A DNA stretch of 64,000 nucleotides, from the NCBI GenBank assembly GCA_963710165.1, contig CAVPYZ010000001.1, positions 372,001 to 436,000 of the forward strand. The letters are read 5' to 3'. A model generated the notes under the pieces. The model was given only the letters and a program-made list of their open reading frames with translations. It was not told where the DNA came from and did no database searches. This DNA comes from JACKIP01 sp963710165 (GTDB lineage Bacteria > Pseudomonadota > Alphaproteobacteria > Micavibrionales > Micavibrionaceae). Below are positions 25,253-33,817 of the stretch, piece by piece. A program made the translations under genes and the position numbers. Numbering within the stretch: position 1 is the stretch's first letter; each line of letters begins with the position of its first letter.

Positions 25253-25437
25253 GATTTTCTGAATAATTATTAAGGTATATACTAATTCTGATGTAACAGA
25301 GGGTGCAGCATTTCACAAGCATATCATGTACTGCGTTGCGGTACGGATTCGTTGAAAAGAGGTAGACTCTTATCACCTTTCAATTTGTGAATAAACACGT
25401 TATCACATTACAATAAAGTCTTATGAAGGGATAAATA

Positions 25438-27075
25438 ATGTCTGAAGAATGGTGGCGCGGCGCAGTTATGTACCAGATTTATCCGCGCTCTTATAAAGAT
25501 ACAACTGGTAATGGAATTGGTACCCTGAAAGGTATCTCAGAAAAGCTTGATTATGTGGCGTCTTTGGGCGTTGATGGTATTTGGATTTCTCCGTTTTTCA
25601 AATCACCAATGAAGGATTTTGGATATGATATATCAGATTATCGTGATGTCGATCCCATGTTTGGAACGCTCGACGATTTTATAGACTTACTAAAAAAAGC
25701 GCATGGATTGGGGCTAAAGATTATTATTGATATGGTGCTTAATCATACGTCTGATCAACATGAGTGGTTTCAGGAAAGCCGCAAAAATCCTGACGGCGAT
25801 AAGCGCGACTGGTACGTTTGGGCAAATCCAAAGCCTGACGGTTCCCCTCCGAATAACTGGGTTTCTGTATTTGGTGGCGCCGCATGGACGTTTGACGCAT
25901 GGCGTGGTCAGTATTACATGCACCAGTTTTTAAAGGAGCAGCCCGACCTCAACTATAATAATTCCGAGGTAGTAGATGCTATTTTAGAAGAATGTAGATT
26001 CTGGCTTGATTTGGGTGTCGATGGTTTCCGTCTTGATGCGATCAATCATTGTACATGTGACCCTGATCTTAAAGACAATCCGCCGAAATCAAGTGGTTTT
26101 TCTGCGCAATTGGATTTTCCTGACCCTTATAGTATGCAGCAACATAAGTATGATAAGACACAACCGCATAATCTTGACTTTATGAAACGCATACGCACGT
26201 TACTGAATGAATATGACGGCACTTTTTCTCTCGCTGAAATCGGGGATGACAATCCCATGCCGACATCAGCAGCATATACGAATGGTCCGGATTTACTTCA
26301 TACCGCATATAGTTTTGCAATGATGGGCAACGCGGGAAAGCTGCCGACAGCCTCTTTCTTTAAAAATATTATGCTGGAACAAGTTTTGGCCGGAAAAGAA
26401 AGTTGGCCGTCATGGGCTTTTTCAAATCACGATGTTGTCCGTTCTGCGTCGCGTTGGTCGGATGGTAAACACGGATATAATCCCGATATATCAAAAATGC
26501 TTATAGCAATTCTCTGCACCTTACGCGGAACAAATTTTATTTATCAGGGAGAAGAGCTGGGCTTGCCGGATGCTGAAATCCCATATGAGAAAATACAGGA
26601 TCCATGGGGGAAGGTTTTATATCCAAAATGGCAAGGGCGTGATGGGGCGCGTACGCCAATGCCATGGACAGATCAACAACCCAATGCGGGGTTTTCGGAT
26701 GTGGGAGAAACGTGGCTACCCGTGCCTGATGTTCATCATGAATTGTCAGTTGAAAGTCAGGAAAAAGAAGGCCTCTCAACTCTGAACTTCACTCGCTCTT
26801 TTTTGAAATGGAGGCAATCGGAGTCTGTGTTTAAAATAGGTGATATTAAGTTTCTAGATGATCTTTCGGATCATATTTTCGGGTTTTACCGCTTTGATGC
26901 GAACGTGAAATATCTTTGCCTATTTAATCTTTCAAATGAAGAAAGCATACTCAAAAAACCACAGAAAAATTTAGAGTCGGTAGAGTTACCTATTTTAAAT
27001 AACCATCACCAATTTAATCGTGATCAAATAAAATTGAAACCATATGGCGTTGCTATCCTAAAAGTTGAAAGTTAA
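25438..27075 (+). CDS. GH13 alpha-glucosidase / oligo-1,6-glucosidase-like
   Basis: This 545-residue glycoside hydrolase family 13 enzyme carries the four conserved regions: DMVLNHTSD; GVDGFRLDAINH with nucleophile D200; LAEIGDD with acid/base E267; and FSNHDVVR with the third carboxylate D332. It has no signal peptide, so it acts in the cytoplasm on alpha-1,4 or alpha-1,6 gluco-oligosaccharides or sucrose-like glucosides. Sequence style matches the proteobacterial alpha-glucosidase subgroup (GH13_23). A GAAGGGA site precedes the ATG. Exact substrate is not readable from the sequence, and no sugar transporter lies beside it. Confidence 0.92.
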   Translation: MSEEWWRGAVMYQIYPRSYKDTTGNGIGTLKGISEKLDYVASLGVDGIWISPFFKSPMKDFGYDISDYRDVDPMFGTLDDFIDLLKKAHGLGLKIIIDMVLNHTSDQHEWFQESRKNPDGDKRDWYVWANPKPDGSPPNNWVSVFGGAAWTFDAWRGQYYMHQFLKEQPDLNYNNSEVVDAILEECRFWLDLGVDGFRLDAINHCTCDPDLKDNPPKSSGFSAQLDFPDPYSMQQHKYDKTQPHNLDFMKRIRTLLNEYDGTFSLAEIGDDNPMPTSAAYTNGPDLLHTAYSFAMMGNAGKLPTASFFKNIMLEQVLAGKESWPSWAFSNHDVVRSASRWSDGKHGYNPDISKMLIAILCTLRGTNFIYQGEELGLPDAEIPYEKIQDPWGKVLYPKWQGRDGARTPMPWTDQQPNAGFSDVGETWLPVPDVHHELSVESQEKEGLSTLNFTRSFLKWRQSESVFKIGDIKFLDDLSDHIFGFYRFDANVKYLCLFNLSNEESILKKPQKNLESVELPILNNHHQFNRDQIKLKPYGVAILKVES

Positions 27076-27218
27076 ATTTTTTATTTCCGATCTATTTTAA
27101 CTTTATGCAAATATGCTCGGATTTTGCACGGAAAGTTTTGCAGAATTGACGGTTTTGAGTATTCTCTGTAATTGAGATGAACGCTTTGTAATAAAATGCT
27201 TTGAAGCCTATTTATTAC

Positions 27219-27307
27219 TGGTGCGGCCGAAAGGACTTGAACCTTCACGGGATTTAACTCCCACAGCGACCTCAACGCTGCGCGTCTACCAATTCCGCCA
27301 CGACCGC
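27219..27307 (-). tRNA. tRNA-Leu (anticodon GAG)
   Basis: The 89-base tRNA has a fully paired acceptor stem (GCGGTCG with CGGCCGC, one G-U pair) and an encoded 3' CCA. The D-arm has GGTAGACGC. The anticodon stem CAGCG/CGCTG holds loop TTGAGGT with anticodon GAG, the long variable arm (GGGA...TCCC) is that of class II tRNAs, and the T-arm has GGTTCAAGTCC. It reads CTC and CTT leucine codons. Confidence 0.96.
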
Positions 27308-27368
27308 GTGATAAGAGTATCAGGTAAGACTTGATAGGATTTATCAGAAAGCCCATAATCCTGCAAGT

Positions 27369-27992
27369 ATGGAATTTATCACATCACAAAAAACTATTGC
27401 GTATGATACGGCCGTGACGTTCATGGAAAAACGTATTGCCGATATTCGTCATCAAAAAGATAAAGAATGCATTTGGTTATTAGAACATCCACCTCTCTAT
27501 ACAGCAGGAACCAGTGCGAAAGAAACCGACCTTTTAAATGCGCGTTTTCCTGTACATCAGACAGGACGCGGCGGCGAATACACCTATCATGGGCCGGGGC
27601 AGAGGGTTGCCTATGTTATGTTGAATTTAAAAAACAGGCAGAAAGAGCCGGATATTAAAAAGTATGTCTGGCAGTTAGAAGAGTGGATTATCCTTTCTCT
27701 TGCCTCTTTAAATGTTATTGGTGAACGCCGTGAGGGGCGCATCGGCATTTGGGTAACAGGGGCGAATGGAAAAGAACAAAAGATTGCCGCTTTAGGTGTG
27801 CGGATACGACATTGGGTCAGCTATCACGGCATTGCTATAAATGTTGATCCTGATCTATCCCATTTTGATGGTATTGTGCCGTGCGGTATCAAAGAATTTG
27901 GCGTTACTTCGTTGCGACAAGAGCTGAGTCGTCACATTCCCATGAATGAGTTGGATCAGGCCCTGGGCTTCTCGCTGGCCAAAGGTATTTGA
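27369..27992 (+). CDS. lipB: Octanoyltransferase LipB
   Basis: This 207-residue enzyme transfers octanoyl from acyl carrier protein to lipoyl domains, the first step of lipoate synthesis for pyruvate and 2-oxoglutarate dehydrogenases. It has the family signatures GRGGEYTYHGPGQ and HGIAINVDPDL, then the catalytic Cys and following Lys in IVPCGIKEFGVTSL. Length is normal. Its 3' end overlaps the converging formylglutamate amidohydrolase gene by 37 bases. No lipA is in the window. The ATG at 27369 has no strong ribosome site. Confidence 0.95.
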   Translation: MEFITSQKTIAYDTAVTFMEKRIADIRHQKDKECIWLLEHPPLYTAGTSAKETDLLNARFPVHQTGRGGEYTYHGPGQRVAYVMLNLKNRQKEPDIKKYVWQLEEWIILSLASLNVIGERREGRIGIWVTGANGKEQKIAALGVRIRHWVSYHGIAINVDPDLSHFDGIVPCGIKEFGVTSLRQELSRHIPMNELDQALGFSLAKGI

Positions 27993-28870
27993 GGACGAGC
28001 CTTCATAAAAGCTCCTAGATCATCAGCCAAATTTGTCATAGCTGTTTTAATGACCTCAATGCCCTCATGCGCTTCGCAAGTATCTTTATCCATATAAGCT
28101 TCTCGGACAATTTCGACTTGAATGCTATGTCTCTCTGCCTCCGGTTTGCCATGCTGGGCTACAAGTTCCACGCCTTTTAAAACGCGATTATCTGCGACTT
28201 TAAACCCTTGATCTTCCAAAGAACCTATAACAGCTTCTTTAACGTCTCTGGCGGCGGTGGTATTATCACGCGTTCCGACAAAAAAGGTATGATCGGATAG
28301 ACCTTCTTCCGGCTTAATATTTGCGATGCTAAAGGAGTGACAGGTAATATGCGCGTTCTGACCAAAATCATCCATATTCCGATCAATCAAACGCTCTAGC
28401 TCATCATGATATGGCTGCCAGTAACCATCAATACGTCGCAAAACTTCATCTTCCGTCGGGGCTTCATCTGTTATTCTGACATCACTTCCCCAATAGGCCG
28501 TTGTACGACATAAGCCAAGACCCGCGGCAGCATAAAAGTCATTCTCTGCAGGGATTATTTGTCTGAGAGGCCCACTAATATGGTCTGGATGAACGCTATT
28601 TACAGGGCGATTAAGATCTACATATCCTCTAGATACTGCCGCCTCTAAAAGCGGGTATCCTCGTTGAAGCAAGGGACGGGTGATCTCATCCAGAAAGAAA
28701 TCAGACTGTTTACGCACATGTATTGGATTACATACGAGTTGGGCATCTTCGGGAAAGAAAATACTGGAGTGGGGATTTTCAAAAACGACGGGTGCGGCGA
28801 GTTTTTGGGGTGAAAATGATATATAAGCCGGATGGGTTGCAACTTTATAATCTCTGGATAAATCCATCAT
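27956..28870 (-). CDS. N-formylglutamate amidohydrolase family protein (copy 1, intact)
   Basis: This 304-residue FGase-family zinc hydrolase starts the domain at VVFENPHSSIFFPED (about 29-43). It has a conserved SRGYVDLNRP segment, HITCHSFS, and the late Glu/His-bearing VELVAQHGKPEAERHSIQVE. Classical members hydrolyse N-formylglutamate to formate and glutamate at the end of histidine degradation; no hut genes are nearby, so the substrate is open. A second, broken paralogue lies 38 bases upstream on the same strand. The 3' end overlaps lipB. Confidence 0.86.
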   Translation of the reverse strand: MMDLSRDYKVATHPAYISFSPQKLAAPVVFENPHSSIFFPEDAQLVCNPIHVRKQSDFFLDEITRPLLQRGYPLLEAAVSRGYVDLNRPVNSVHPDHISGPLRQIIPAENDFYAAAGLGLCRTTAYWGSDVRITDEAPTEDEVLRRIDGYWQPYHDELERLIDRNMDDFGQNAHITCHSFSIANIKPEEGLSDHTFFVGTRDNTTAARDVKEAVIGSLEDQGFKVADNRVLKGVELVAQHGKPEAERHSIQVEIVREAYMDKDTCEAHEGIEVIKTAMTNLADDLGAFMKARPQIPLASEKPRA

Positions 28871-28908
28871 AACACCGTTTCTATTTATGTTTATGAGTTG
28901 TTCTATAC

Positions 28909-29175
28909 CTAATCTGCGGCTTTTAAGACAAGATCTTTTTGAATTAATTCCGCTAAGAACTGAAATAAACCTTCCAACGCGCGTATTAATTTCTGTGATT
29001 GTGGTAGGAATTCTTGTGTATTTTCATTCCAATAGAGCTTTTTGCTGATTTCAAATTGAAGGGCGTTTCGTCCATGCGATGGTTGCCCGTGACGCTTTAT
29101 AAGCTCGACCCCTTTATAGGGATCATTGATAGAAACACGATAACCCGCTGTTTCCAGATATTTTTTGATATCCTA
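28909..29175 (-). pseudogene. C-terminal remainder of second N-formylglutamate amidohydrolase, beyond an in-frame TAG
   Basis: Directly after the TAG at 29173-29175 the same frame stays open for 87 codons to a TAG at 28909, reading DIKKYLETAGYRVSIND and then GVELIKRHGQPSHGRNALQF. This is the expected C-terminal third of the family, including the HG(Q/K)P segment also present in copy 1. A single C-to-T change (CAG to TAG) would create the stop. It cannot be told here whether this is a real nonsense mutation or a base-call error. Confidence 0.8.
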
Positions 29176-29781
29176 AATCATGCTGCTGTTACAGGTTGTT
29201 CCGTACCTGTCCCCTAAAACAAAATCAACAGGATGGCCGTCTTCGGTGCGGAAAGAAGATGTTGGCATGGAATGCATATTTAAATAAAAAACCTGTCCAA
29301 AATTATAATGCAAGTCATCAAGTTTTTGTTGCAACACATTATGATAATTAAAGTAATAATGCTGTAGCCTATGTTGCGCCTCACCAAAGTCTAAAAGCCG
29401 GTTATAGATAGGAAGTCCGGGTTTGACGAGGCGACGAATAAGGCCATAGCCCGCGCTTGACCGTTGTGTGGGATTAATGGGTGCATCAATACTTTTATTG
29501 AACAGAACATCATCAATATCATCTGCCGCGCGGTTGACATCAATATAGCATCTGGGGAATTCGCACTGTAACAGTGTTGCACCAAATGCGGGAACTGATT
29601 GCAGCAATATTTCTAAATGATTATCTTCTGTCGGTTGCAAATCATCAAAGGAACACGCATACCCAAAATCATCGGGATAGACCCGTCCGCTATGGGGTGA
29701 ATCGATTAATAACGGGATAATATATTCGTTTGGTTCGTAAAGCGTATATACGCCTGTCATTTCTGACTTGTCTATGCTCAT
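29173..29781 (-). CDS. N-formylglutamate amidohydrolase family protein (copy 2), truncated by in-frame stop
   Basis: This N-terminal portion of about 202 residues has LLIDSPHSGRVYPDDFG, RCYIDVNRAADD and LNMHSMPTSS, the zinc-site segments of the FGase family, and ends abruptly after YGTTCNSSMI. The intact gene would be about 290 residues (28909-29781). I place the start at 29781 (MSIDKSEM), which follows a GGGAG site; the frame also opens upstream at 29817 without a ribosome site. It is transcribed away from serS and towards copy 1. The two copies are clearly diverged, so they are old paralogues. Confidence 0.78.
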   Translation of the reverse strand: MSIDKSEMTGVYTLYEPNEYIIPLLIDSPHSGRVYPDDFGYACSFDDLQPTEDNHLEILLQSVPAFGATLLQCEFPRCYIDVNRAADDIDDVLFNKSIDAPINPTQRSSAGYGLIRRLVKPGLPIYNRLLDFGEAQHRLQHYYFNYHNVLQQKLDDLHYNFGQVFYLNMHSMPTSSFRTEDGHPVDFVLGDRYGTTCNSSMI

Positions 29782-29841
29782 AACTCCCACTATTGTGCAA
29801 AGGAACACGAAAAACAAGCCAGAAAGAGGAGTAAATACAAA

Positions 29842-31122
29842 ATGTTCGACTTACGTGCTATCAGAAACAATCCGCAGGCATTTGATGCAAACTGGGCGCG
29901 GCGCGGATTATCGGCACAAACTCCGCAAATTTTAGAGCTTGATGAAAAAAAACGCGAACTTCAAACAGAACTGCAAGAGCTGCTTGCAATACGTAACGAG
30001 AAATCGAAAGAGATTGGCAAAATAAAATCACAGGGCGGTGATGCTGATGCCATTATGGCAGAGGTGAGTGCTTTAAAAGACAGTATCGCTGAATTAGAAG
30101 AAAAACAAAAACAAGCTGAAGAAGCTTTGAAAACGAAATTATCAGGCATTCCGAATATTTTGGCAGATGACGTGCCCGAAGGCGCGGATGAAGATGAAAA
30201 CGTAGAGATCAGAAAAAATGGTACGCCAAAGCAGTTGAATTCAACACCAAAAGACCATGTTGATATTGGTGAAGATTTGGGAATGATGGACTTTGCGACA
30301 GCCGCAAAAATGTCAGGATCACGATTTGTATTCTTGCAGAGTGGATTGGCAAGAATGGAGCGCGCGCTTGCTCAATTCTTCCTCGATACGCACACTAATG
30401 AACATGGTTTGACGGAAGTCTCTCCGCCGCTTCTTGTCAATACACAAGCAATGTATGGCACAAGTCAACTGCCAAAGTTTCAGGATGATCAGTTTGAAAC
30501 CACGGATGGTCGTTGGCTTATACCGACATCAGAAGTCACGCTTACAAATATTGTTGCAGAAGAGATTATTGATGAGGAAGAATTACCACGACGCTATACT
30601 GCTTTTACACCCTGCTTTCGCAAAGAGGCCGGTAGTGCAGGAAAGGATACACGCGGCATTATCCGACAACACCAATTCTATAAGGTAGAAATGGTGAGTG
30701 TGACAACACCGGATAAATCAGAAGAAGAACATGAACGTATGACGGGATGTGCAGAAAATCTTTTGAAAAAGCTTGAATTACCATTTCGCACGATTGTTCT
30801 TTGCGCGGGGGATACAGGCTTTGGCGCGCGCAAAACGTATGATATTGAAGTTTGGGTGCCATCACAAGAAACCTATCGTGAAATTTCAAGCTGTTCTAAT
30901 TGTTGGGATTTTCAAGCGCGTCGTATGAATGCGCGCTGTCGCCCCAAAGGTGAAAAGGATACAAAATTTGTGCACACTTTGAATGGTTCGGGTCTTGCTG
31001 TTGGGCGCGCATTGGTTGCCGTAATGGAAAATTATTACGATCCCGCCGATGGTGGTATTTTTGTGCCTGAAGCTTTGAAGCCGTATATGGGCGGATTAGA
31101 GAAAATCTTACCGAAGGCTTGA
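29842..31122 (+). CDS. serS: Seryl-tRNA synthetase
   Basis: This 426-residue class II aminoacyl-tRNA synthetase charges tRNA-Ser. The N-terminal long antiparallel coiled coil (about 28-105) binds the tRNA long arm. The catalytic domain has the motif 2 loop (AFTPCFRKEAGSAGKDTRG) and motif 3 (LNGSGLAVGRALVAVMENY). An AGAGGAG site precedes the ATG. In many alphaproteobacteria serS is followed by surE, pcm and nlpD; here pcm follows after 47 bases and surE is absent. Length is normal. Confidence 0.97.
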   Translation: MFDLRAIRNNPQAFDANWARRGLSAQTPQILELDEKKRELQTELQELLAIRNEKSKEIGKIKSQGGDADAIMAEVSALKDSIAELEEKQKQAEEALKTKLSGIPNILADDVPEGADEDENVEIRKNGTPKQLNSTPKDHVDIGEDLGMMDFATAAKMSGSRFVFLQSGLARMERALAQFFLDTHTNEHGLTEVSPPLLVNTQAMYGTSQLPKFQDDQFETTDGRWLIPTSEVTLTNIVAEEIIDEEELPRRYTAFTPCFRKEAGSAGKDTRGIIRQHQFYKVEMVSVTTPDKSEEEHERMTGCAENLLKKLELPFRTIVLCAGDTGFGARKTYDIEVWVPSQETYREISSCSNCWDFQARRMNARCRPKGEKDTKFVHTLNGSGLAVGRALVAVMENYYDPADGGIFVPEALKPYMGGLEKILPKA

Positions 31123-31169
31123 ACTAAAAGTTTCACAATTTGAAATCATGTGTGTAGACTCATATTAAT

Positions 31170-31859
31170 ATGTATCACGCAGAACAGCTCTCACCCGCAT
31201 TTCAAAACCAAGGACGGATTATTCGCCTAATTATGCATTTGCGTGATAAAGGCGTAAATGACACATCCGTTTTATCTGCGATTGAGCGTATTCCGCGGGA
31301 GGTTTTTGTTCCGCAAGAAATGTTGGATCAGGCCTATGAAGATATTGCTCTGCCCATCGGGCGCGGACAGACAATCTCTCAGCCTTTAATTGTTGCGCTT
31401 ATGACCGAAGCTTTGGAAATCAGCGACCGCGATAAGGTTCTTGAAATTGGTACGGGTTCCGGGTATCAAGCGGCCATCCTTTCCAAGCTGTGCCGTCGTT
31501 TATATACAATTGAGCGACACAAACCATTATTGCAAAGCGCTCAAAGCATTTTTGAAATATTAAAGCTGCGTAATATTACGGCCATTTGCGCGGATGGTAT
31601 GAAAGGCTGGCCTGTTATAAACGGCATTACGCAAGCGCCGTTCCAACGTATTATTGTGACTGCCGCCGCTCGTGGAAAGCCCCCACAAGAGTTGCTGGAT
31701 CAGCTGGATGTGAATGGTATTATGGTGTGCCCTGTCGGGGAAAGTTCGGATGATCAGGTTTTAAAACGCTATCATAAAATTTCTGATGAGACCTATTCCA
31801 TCTCCGATATTTGTCCGGTGCGCTTTGTACCGCTTTTGCCAGAGGTTGCAAAAGACTGA
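31170..31859 (+). CDS. pcm: Protein-L-isoaspartate O-methyltransferase
   Basis: This 229-residue SAM-dependent methyltransferase repairs isoaspartyl residues in aged proteins. The N-terminal helices have RIPREVFVPQ, followed by the family-specific LPIGRGQTISQPLIVA substrate loop. SAM motif I is VLEIGTGSGYQAAIL, motif II lies in RIIVTAAARGKPP, and late GIMVCPVG completes the fold. Start at 31170 is supported by family alignment from memory, although the ribosome site is weak. It is part of a serS-pcm-nlpD-like run on the plus strand. Confidence 0.95.
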   Translation: MYHAEQLSPAFQNQGRIIRLIMHLRDKGVNDTSVLSAIERIPREVFVPQEMLDQAYEDIALPIGRGQTISQPLIVALMTEALEISDRDKVLEIGTGSGYQAAILSKLCRRLYTIERHKPLLQSAQSIFEILKLRNITAICADGMKGWPVINGITQAPFQRIIVTAAARGKPPQELLDQLDVNGIMVCPVGESSDDQVLKRYHKISDETYSISDICPVRFVPLLPEVAKD

Positions 31860-31944
31860 AGCTTAGAAAAGCTCGAATTTCAATCCGACTTCATGTATAA
31901 TCTTAATGTTCAAAGAGTAATCATCTGATATATCAATAAATTTT

Positions 31945-32886
31945 ATGTTTCGAATTCTGTTATTTACAACTGCACTTTCTTTAACGGCCTGTTCCCAAAC
32001 ACCTGCGCCGCTCACGACTTATGGCGTGCAAGCGGGGGCGGGCAGTTCCGGTGTTCATACTGTTTCAAACGGCGATACGCTTTACAGCATATCAAAACGC
32101 TACAAAGTCGACCTACCCGAAATAAGTTATGCCAATAAGCTGACCGCACCTTACAGGTTGAATGTCGGGCAGCGGATAATCCTCCCTCCGCCTGAGAAAT
32201 ACGAGGTTAGAAGTGGTGACAGTTTGTCTAGTGTGGCGCGCCTATTCAATGTTTCTGAATCACGATTGGCAGAGTTGAATAATATATCGAAACCATATCG
32301 TATTTTGGCAGGCGAGATTTTAAATATCCCTAGATTACGTGGATTGGAGGGGGAGATTGCATCTGTTATGGTCACACCTCTCGCCAAGGAAGCCGTTCCT
32401 GCTCATAAAACACAGCGTAACCCTATCAAAAAAGAGGTTTTAAAACCTTTCTCAAAAGCAAAACCGGCTCGAGCCGAAAATGTAGTTTTTAAGCGATCTC
32501 TGCCCGATGCAAAGCCAAGTCGATTTATAAAACCGGTAAATGGGAAAATTATCTCATCATTTGGTCCTAAATCAGGCGGACTTCACAATGATGGTATTAA
32601 CATCTCCGCCAAACGAGGTGATAATGTAAAGGCGGCGGCAGAGGGTGAGGTCGTCTATGCTGGTAATGGCCTCAAAGGGTATGGGAATTTAGTCCTTATC
32701 AAGCATGGCGGACGTTATTTAACGACTTATGGTCATTTGGGGCAGGTTTCTGTCAAAAAAGGTCAATACGTCAAAGCCGGTGAAAGTATTGGAACCGTTG
32801 GTACATCAGGACAAGTGAAAACGCCTCAGCTCCATTTCGAAATCCGTAAAGGAACCGAGGCCGTTAATCCTGATAAACATATTTAG
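31945..32886 (+). CDS. NlpD-like LysM/LytM lipoprotein with degenerate zinc site
   Basis: This 313-residue lipoprotein has lipobox LTAC with Cys16. Two LysM peptidoglycan-binding domains follow (about 36-80, HTVSNGDTLYSISKRY; about 83-127, YEVRSGDSLSSVARLF), then a basic linker and a LytM/M23 fold (about 200-312). Zinc-site residues are altered: the usual HxxxD region reads HNDGINI, and the usual HLHFE reads QLHFE. Loss of metal ligands is typical of amidase activators such as NlpD/EnvC, so it probably activates a septal amidase rather than cutting peptidoglycan. It lies in the conserved place after pcm, and its end touches the converging FNT gene. Confidence 0.9.
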   Translation: MFRILLFTTALSLTACSQTPAPLTTYGVQAGAGSSGVHTVSNGDTLYSISKRYKVDLPEISYANKLTAPYRLNVGQRIILPPPEKYEVRSGDSLSSVARLFNVSESRLAELNNISKPYRILAGEILNIPRLRGLEGEIASVMVTPLAKEAVPAHKTQRNPIKKEVLKPFSKAKPARAENVVFKRSLPDAKPSRFIKPVNGKIISSFGPKSGGLHNDGINISAKRGDNVKAAAEGEVVYAGNGLKGYGNLVLIKHGGRYLTTYGHLGQVSVKKGQYVKAGESIGTVGTSGQVKTPQLHFEIRKGTEAVNPDKHI

Positions 32887-33506
32887 GTATTCGTGCTTTG
32901 TGACACCTTGTAATTCTTCGGTGAAGCAGCGCTTTCTTCCAATATCTCTTCTTTAACCTGTGCGTATGCCATAAGGCTGAATAAGAATGTTCCCCCCATT
33001 ATATTGCCCGCCGCTGCTGTACCAATATAAGCAAACCCTTCTGAAAACGGAATAAGGCCTTGTAAGAGCAAAACAAACACTTCGCATGATCCAACAATAA
33101 CGTGTGCAAAATCACCGATAGCGATCAAATACGTCATCATAATAAGAACGGCGAATTTAGAATATTGCGAATTTGGTAGCAACCAAGTGATCGCCGCAAC
33201 AAGAAAACCGGCAGGAATGGCCTGTACAAAGACATCCATGATGGGGCGATGTACTGCATGATGGGATATGTCCGTCATTGTCTGGGTTACATCTGGCGGT
33301 ATCGCATTTGTAAAAACGGCCAGTAAAGCCATCGCAAATGTTCCGACCATGTTGGCTAAGAAAACAACCAGCCATAAATTCATCGTTTTATATAGGGTAC
33401 GCATATTTTTACGATCCAGGAGTGGAAGCACCGCAGAGATAGTGTTTCTCAGTAAAAAGCTGAAAACGTCCCAAAATGACAATTGTAAATCCGATACAAT
33501 ATCCAA
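32883..33506 (-). CDS. Formate/nitrite transporter family protein, C-terminal part (frameshifted gene)
   Basis: This is the C-terminal two thirds of an FNT channel. Real sense begins at NTISAVLPLLDRKN, the family loop after LFTE, and continues through membrane helices at about residues 45-66, 100-115, 120-145 and 160-188 to LMAYAQVKEE. The residues before NTIS are out-of-frame translation. FNT proteins are pentameric channels for small anions such as formate, nitrite or hydrosulfide; the short YfdC-like subgroup has no assigned substrate. It overlaps the nlpD-like gene by 4 bases at the 3' ends. Confidence 0.85.
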   Translation of the reverse strand: MDIVSDLQLSFWDVFSFLLRNTISAVLPLLDRKNMRTLYKTMNLWLVVFLANMVGTFAMALLAVFTNAIPPDVTQTMTDISHHAVHRPIMDVFVQAIPAGFLVAAITWLLPNSQYSKFAVLIMMTYLIAIGDFAHVIVGSCEVFVLLLQGLIPFSEGFAYIGTAAAGNIMGGTFLFSLMAYAQVKEEILEESAASPKNYKVSQSTNT

Positions 33507-33729
33507 AGTTGGAGATGAGGAAGGCGCCCTGGAATTCCGGCAAATGATGTTCTAGAAATGTTTCTGCATAAAGCGAGAAAGAAATCGCCAGTCCGGCAAC
33601 CAGACCGGACCATAATAGCGCGGTATTTGTTCGGTTTAGCTCTTCCTCTCCCTCATGAGAGAGAATGCCATATACGCGGCTGGATTTGATAAATTTTCCG
33701 CCATCTGTTTTTTTGTCTGATTTTGCCAT
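33409..33729 (-). CDS. Formate/nitrite transporter family protein, N-terminal part (frameshifted gene)
   Basis: The N-terminus has a basic soluble lead (about 1-35), a helix (about 40-60, ALLWSGLVAGLAISFSLYAE) and another helix ending in GRFQLFTE, where the family continues NTISAVLPLL. Here it runs KHYLCGAS and stops. Removing one A from the AAA run at 33445-33447 restores the full protein of about 281 residues (32883-33729). The lesion is in a homopolymer and either side is well conserved, so sequence error or a very recent mutation is likely. The gene is divergent from the DUF3592 gene. Confidence 0.85.
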   Translation of the reverse strand: MAKSDKKTDGGKFIKSSRVYGILSHEGEEELNRTNTALLWSGLVAGLAISFSLYAETFLEHHLPEFQGAFLISNFGYCIGFTIVILGRFQLFTEKHYLCGASTPGS

Positions 33730-33817
33730 GATTAAAGATAATGTCTTTCTGCGATTGCGCCAAGTAATAAATCCTATGATGATTGAGGGGAATCATATTT
33801 ATAGGCATAGTAGTTAA

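Noticed and set aside
25300..25375. Imperfect palindrome GTACtGCG..GCgGTAC between maeB and the GH13 gene as an operator
   Set aside because: The match is short and broken, with no regulator gene nearby; not enough to claim a site.
27081..27356. 91-codon minus-strand ORF across the tRNA-Leu gene
   Set aside because: It reads through the tRNA sequence itself and has no family sequence; a common artefact of tRNA genes.
13333..29175. In-frame TAG/TAA codons with coding sense beyond them, hinting at stop-codon reassignment
   Set aside because: TAG and TAA end many intact genes here (tadB, tadC, ftsQ and others), so neither is reassigned. Local nonsense mutations or errors explain the three cases.
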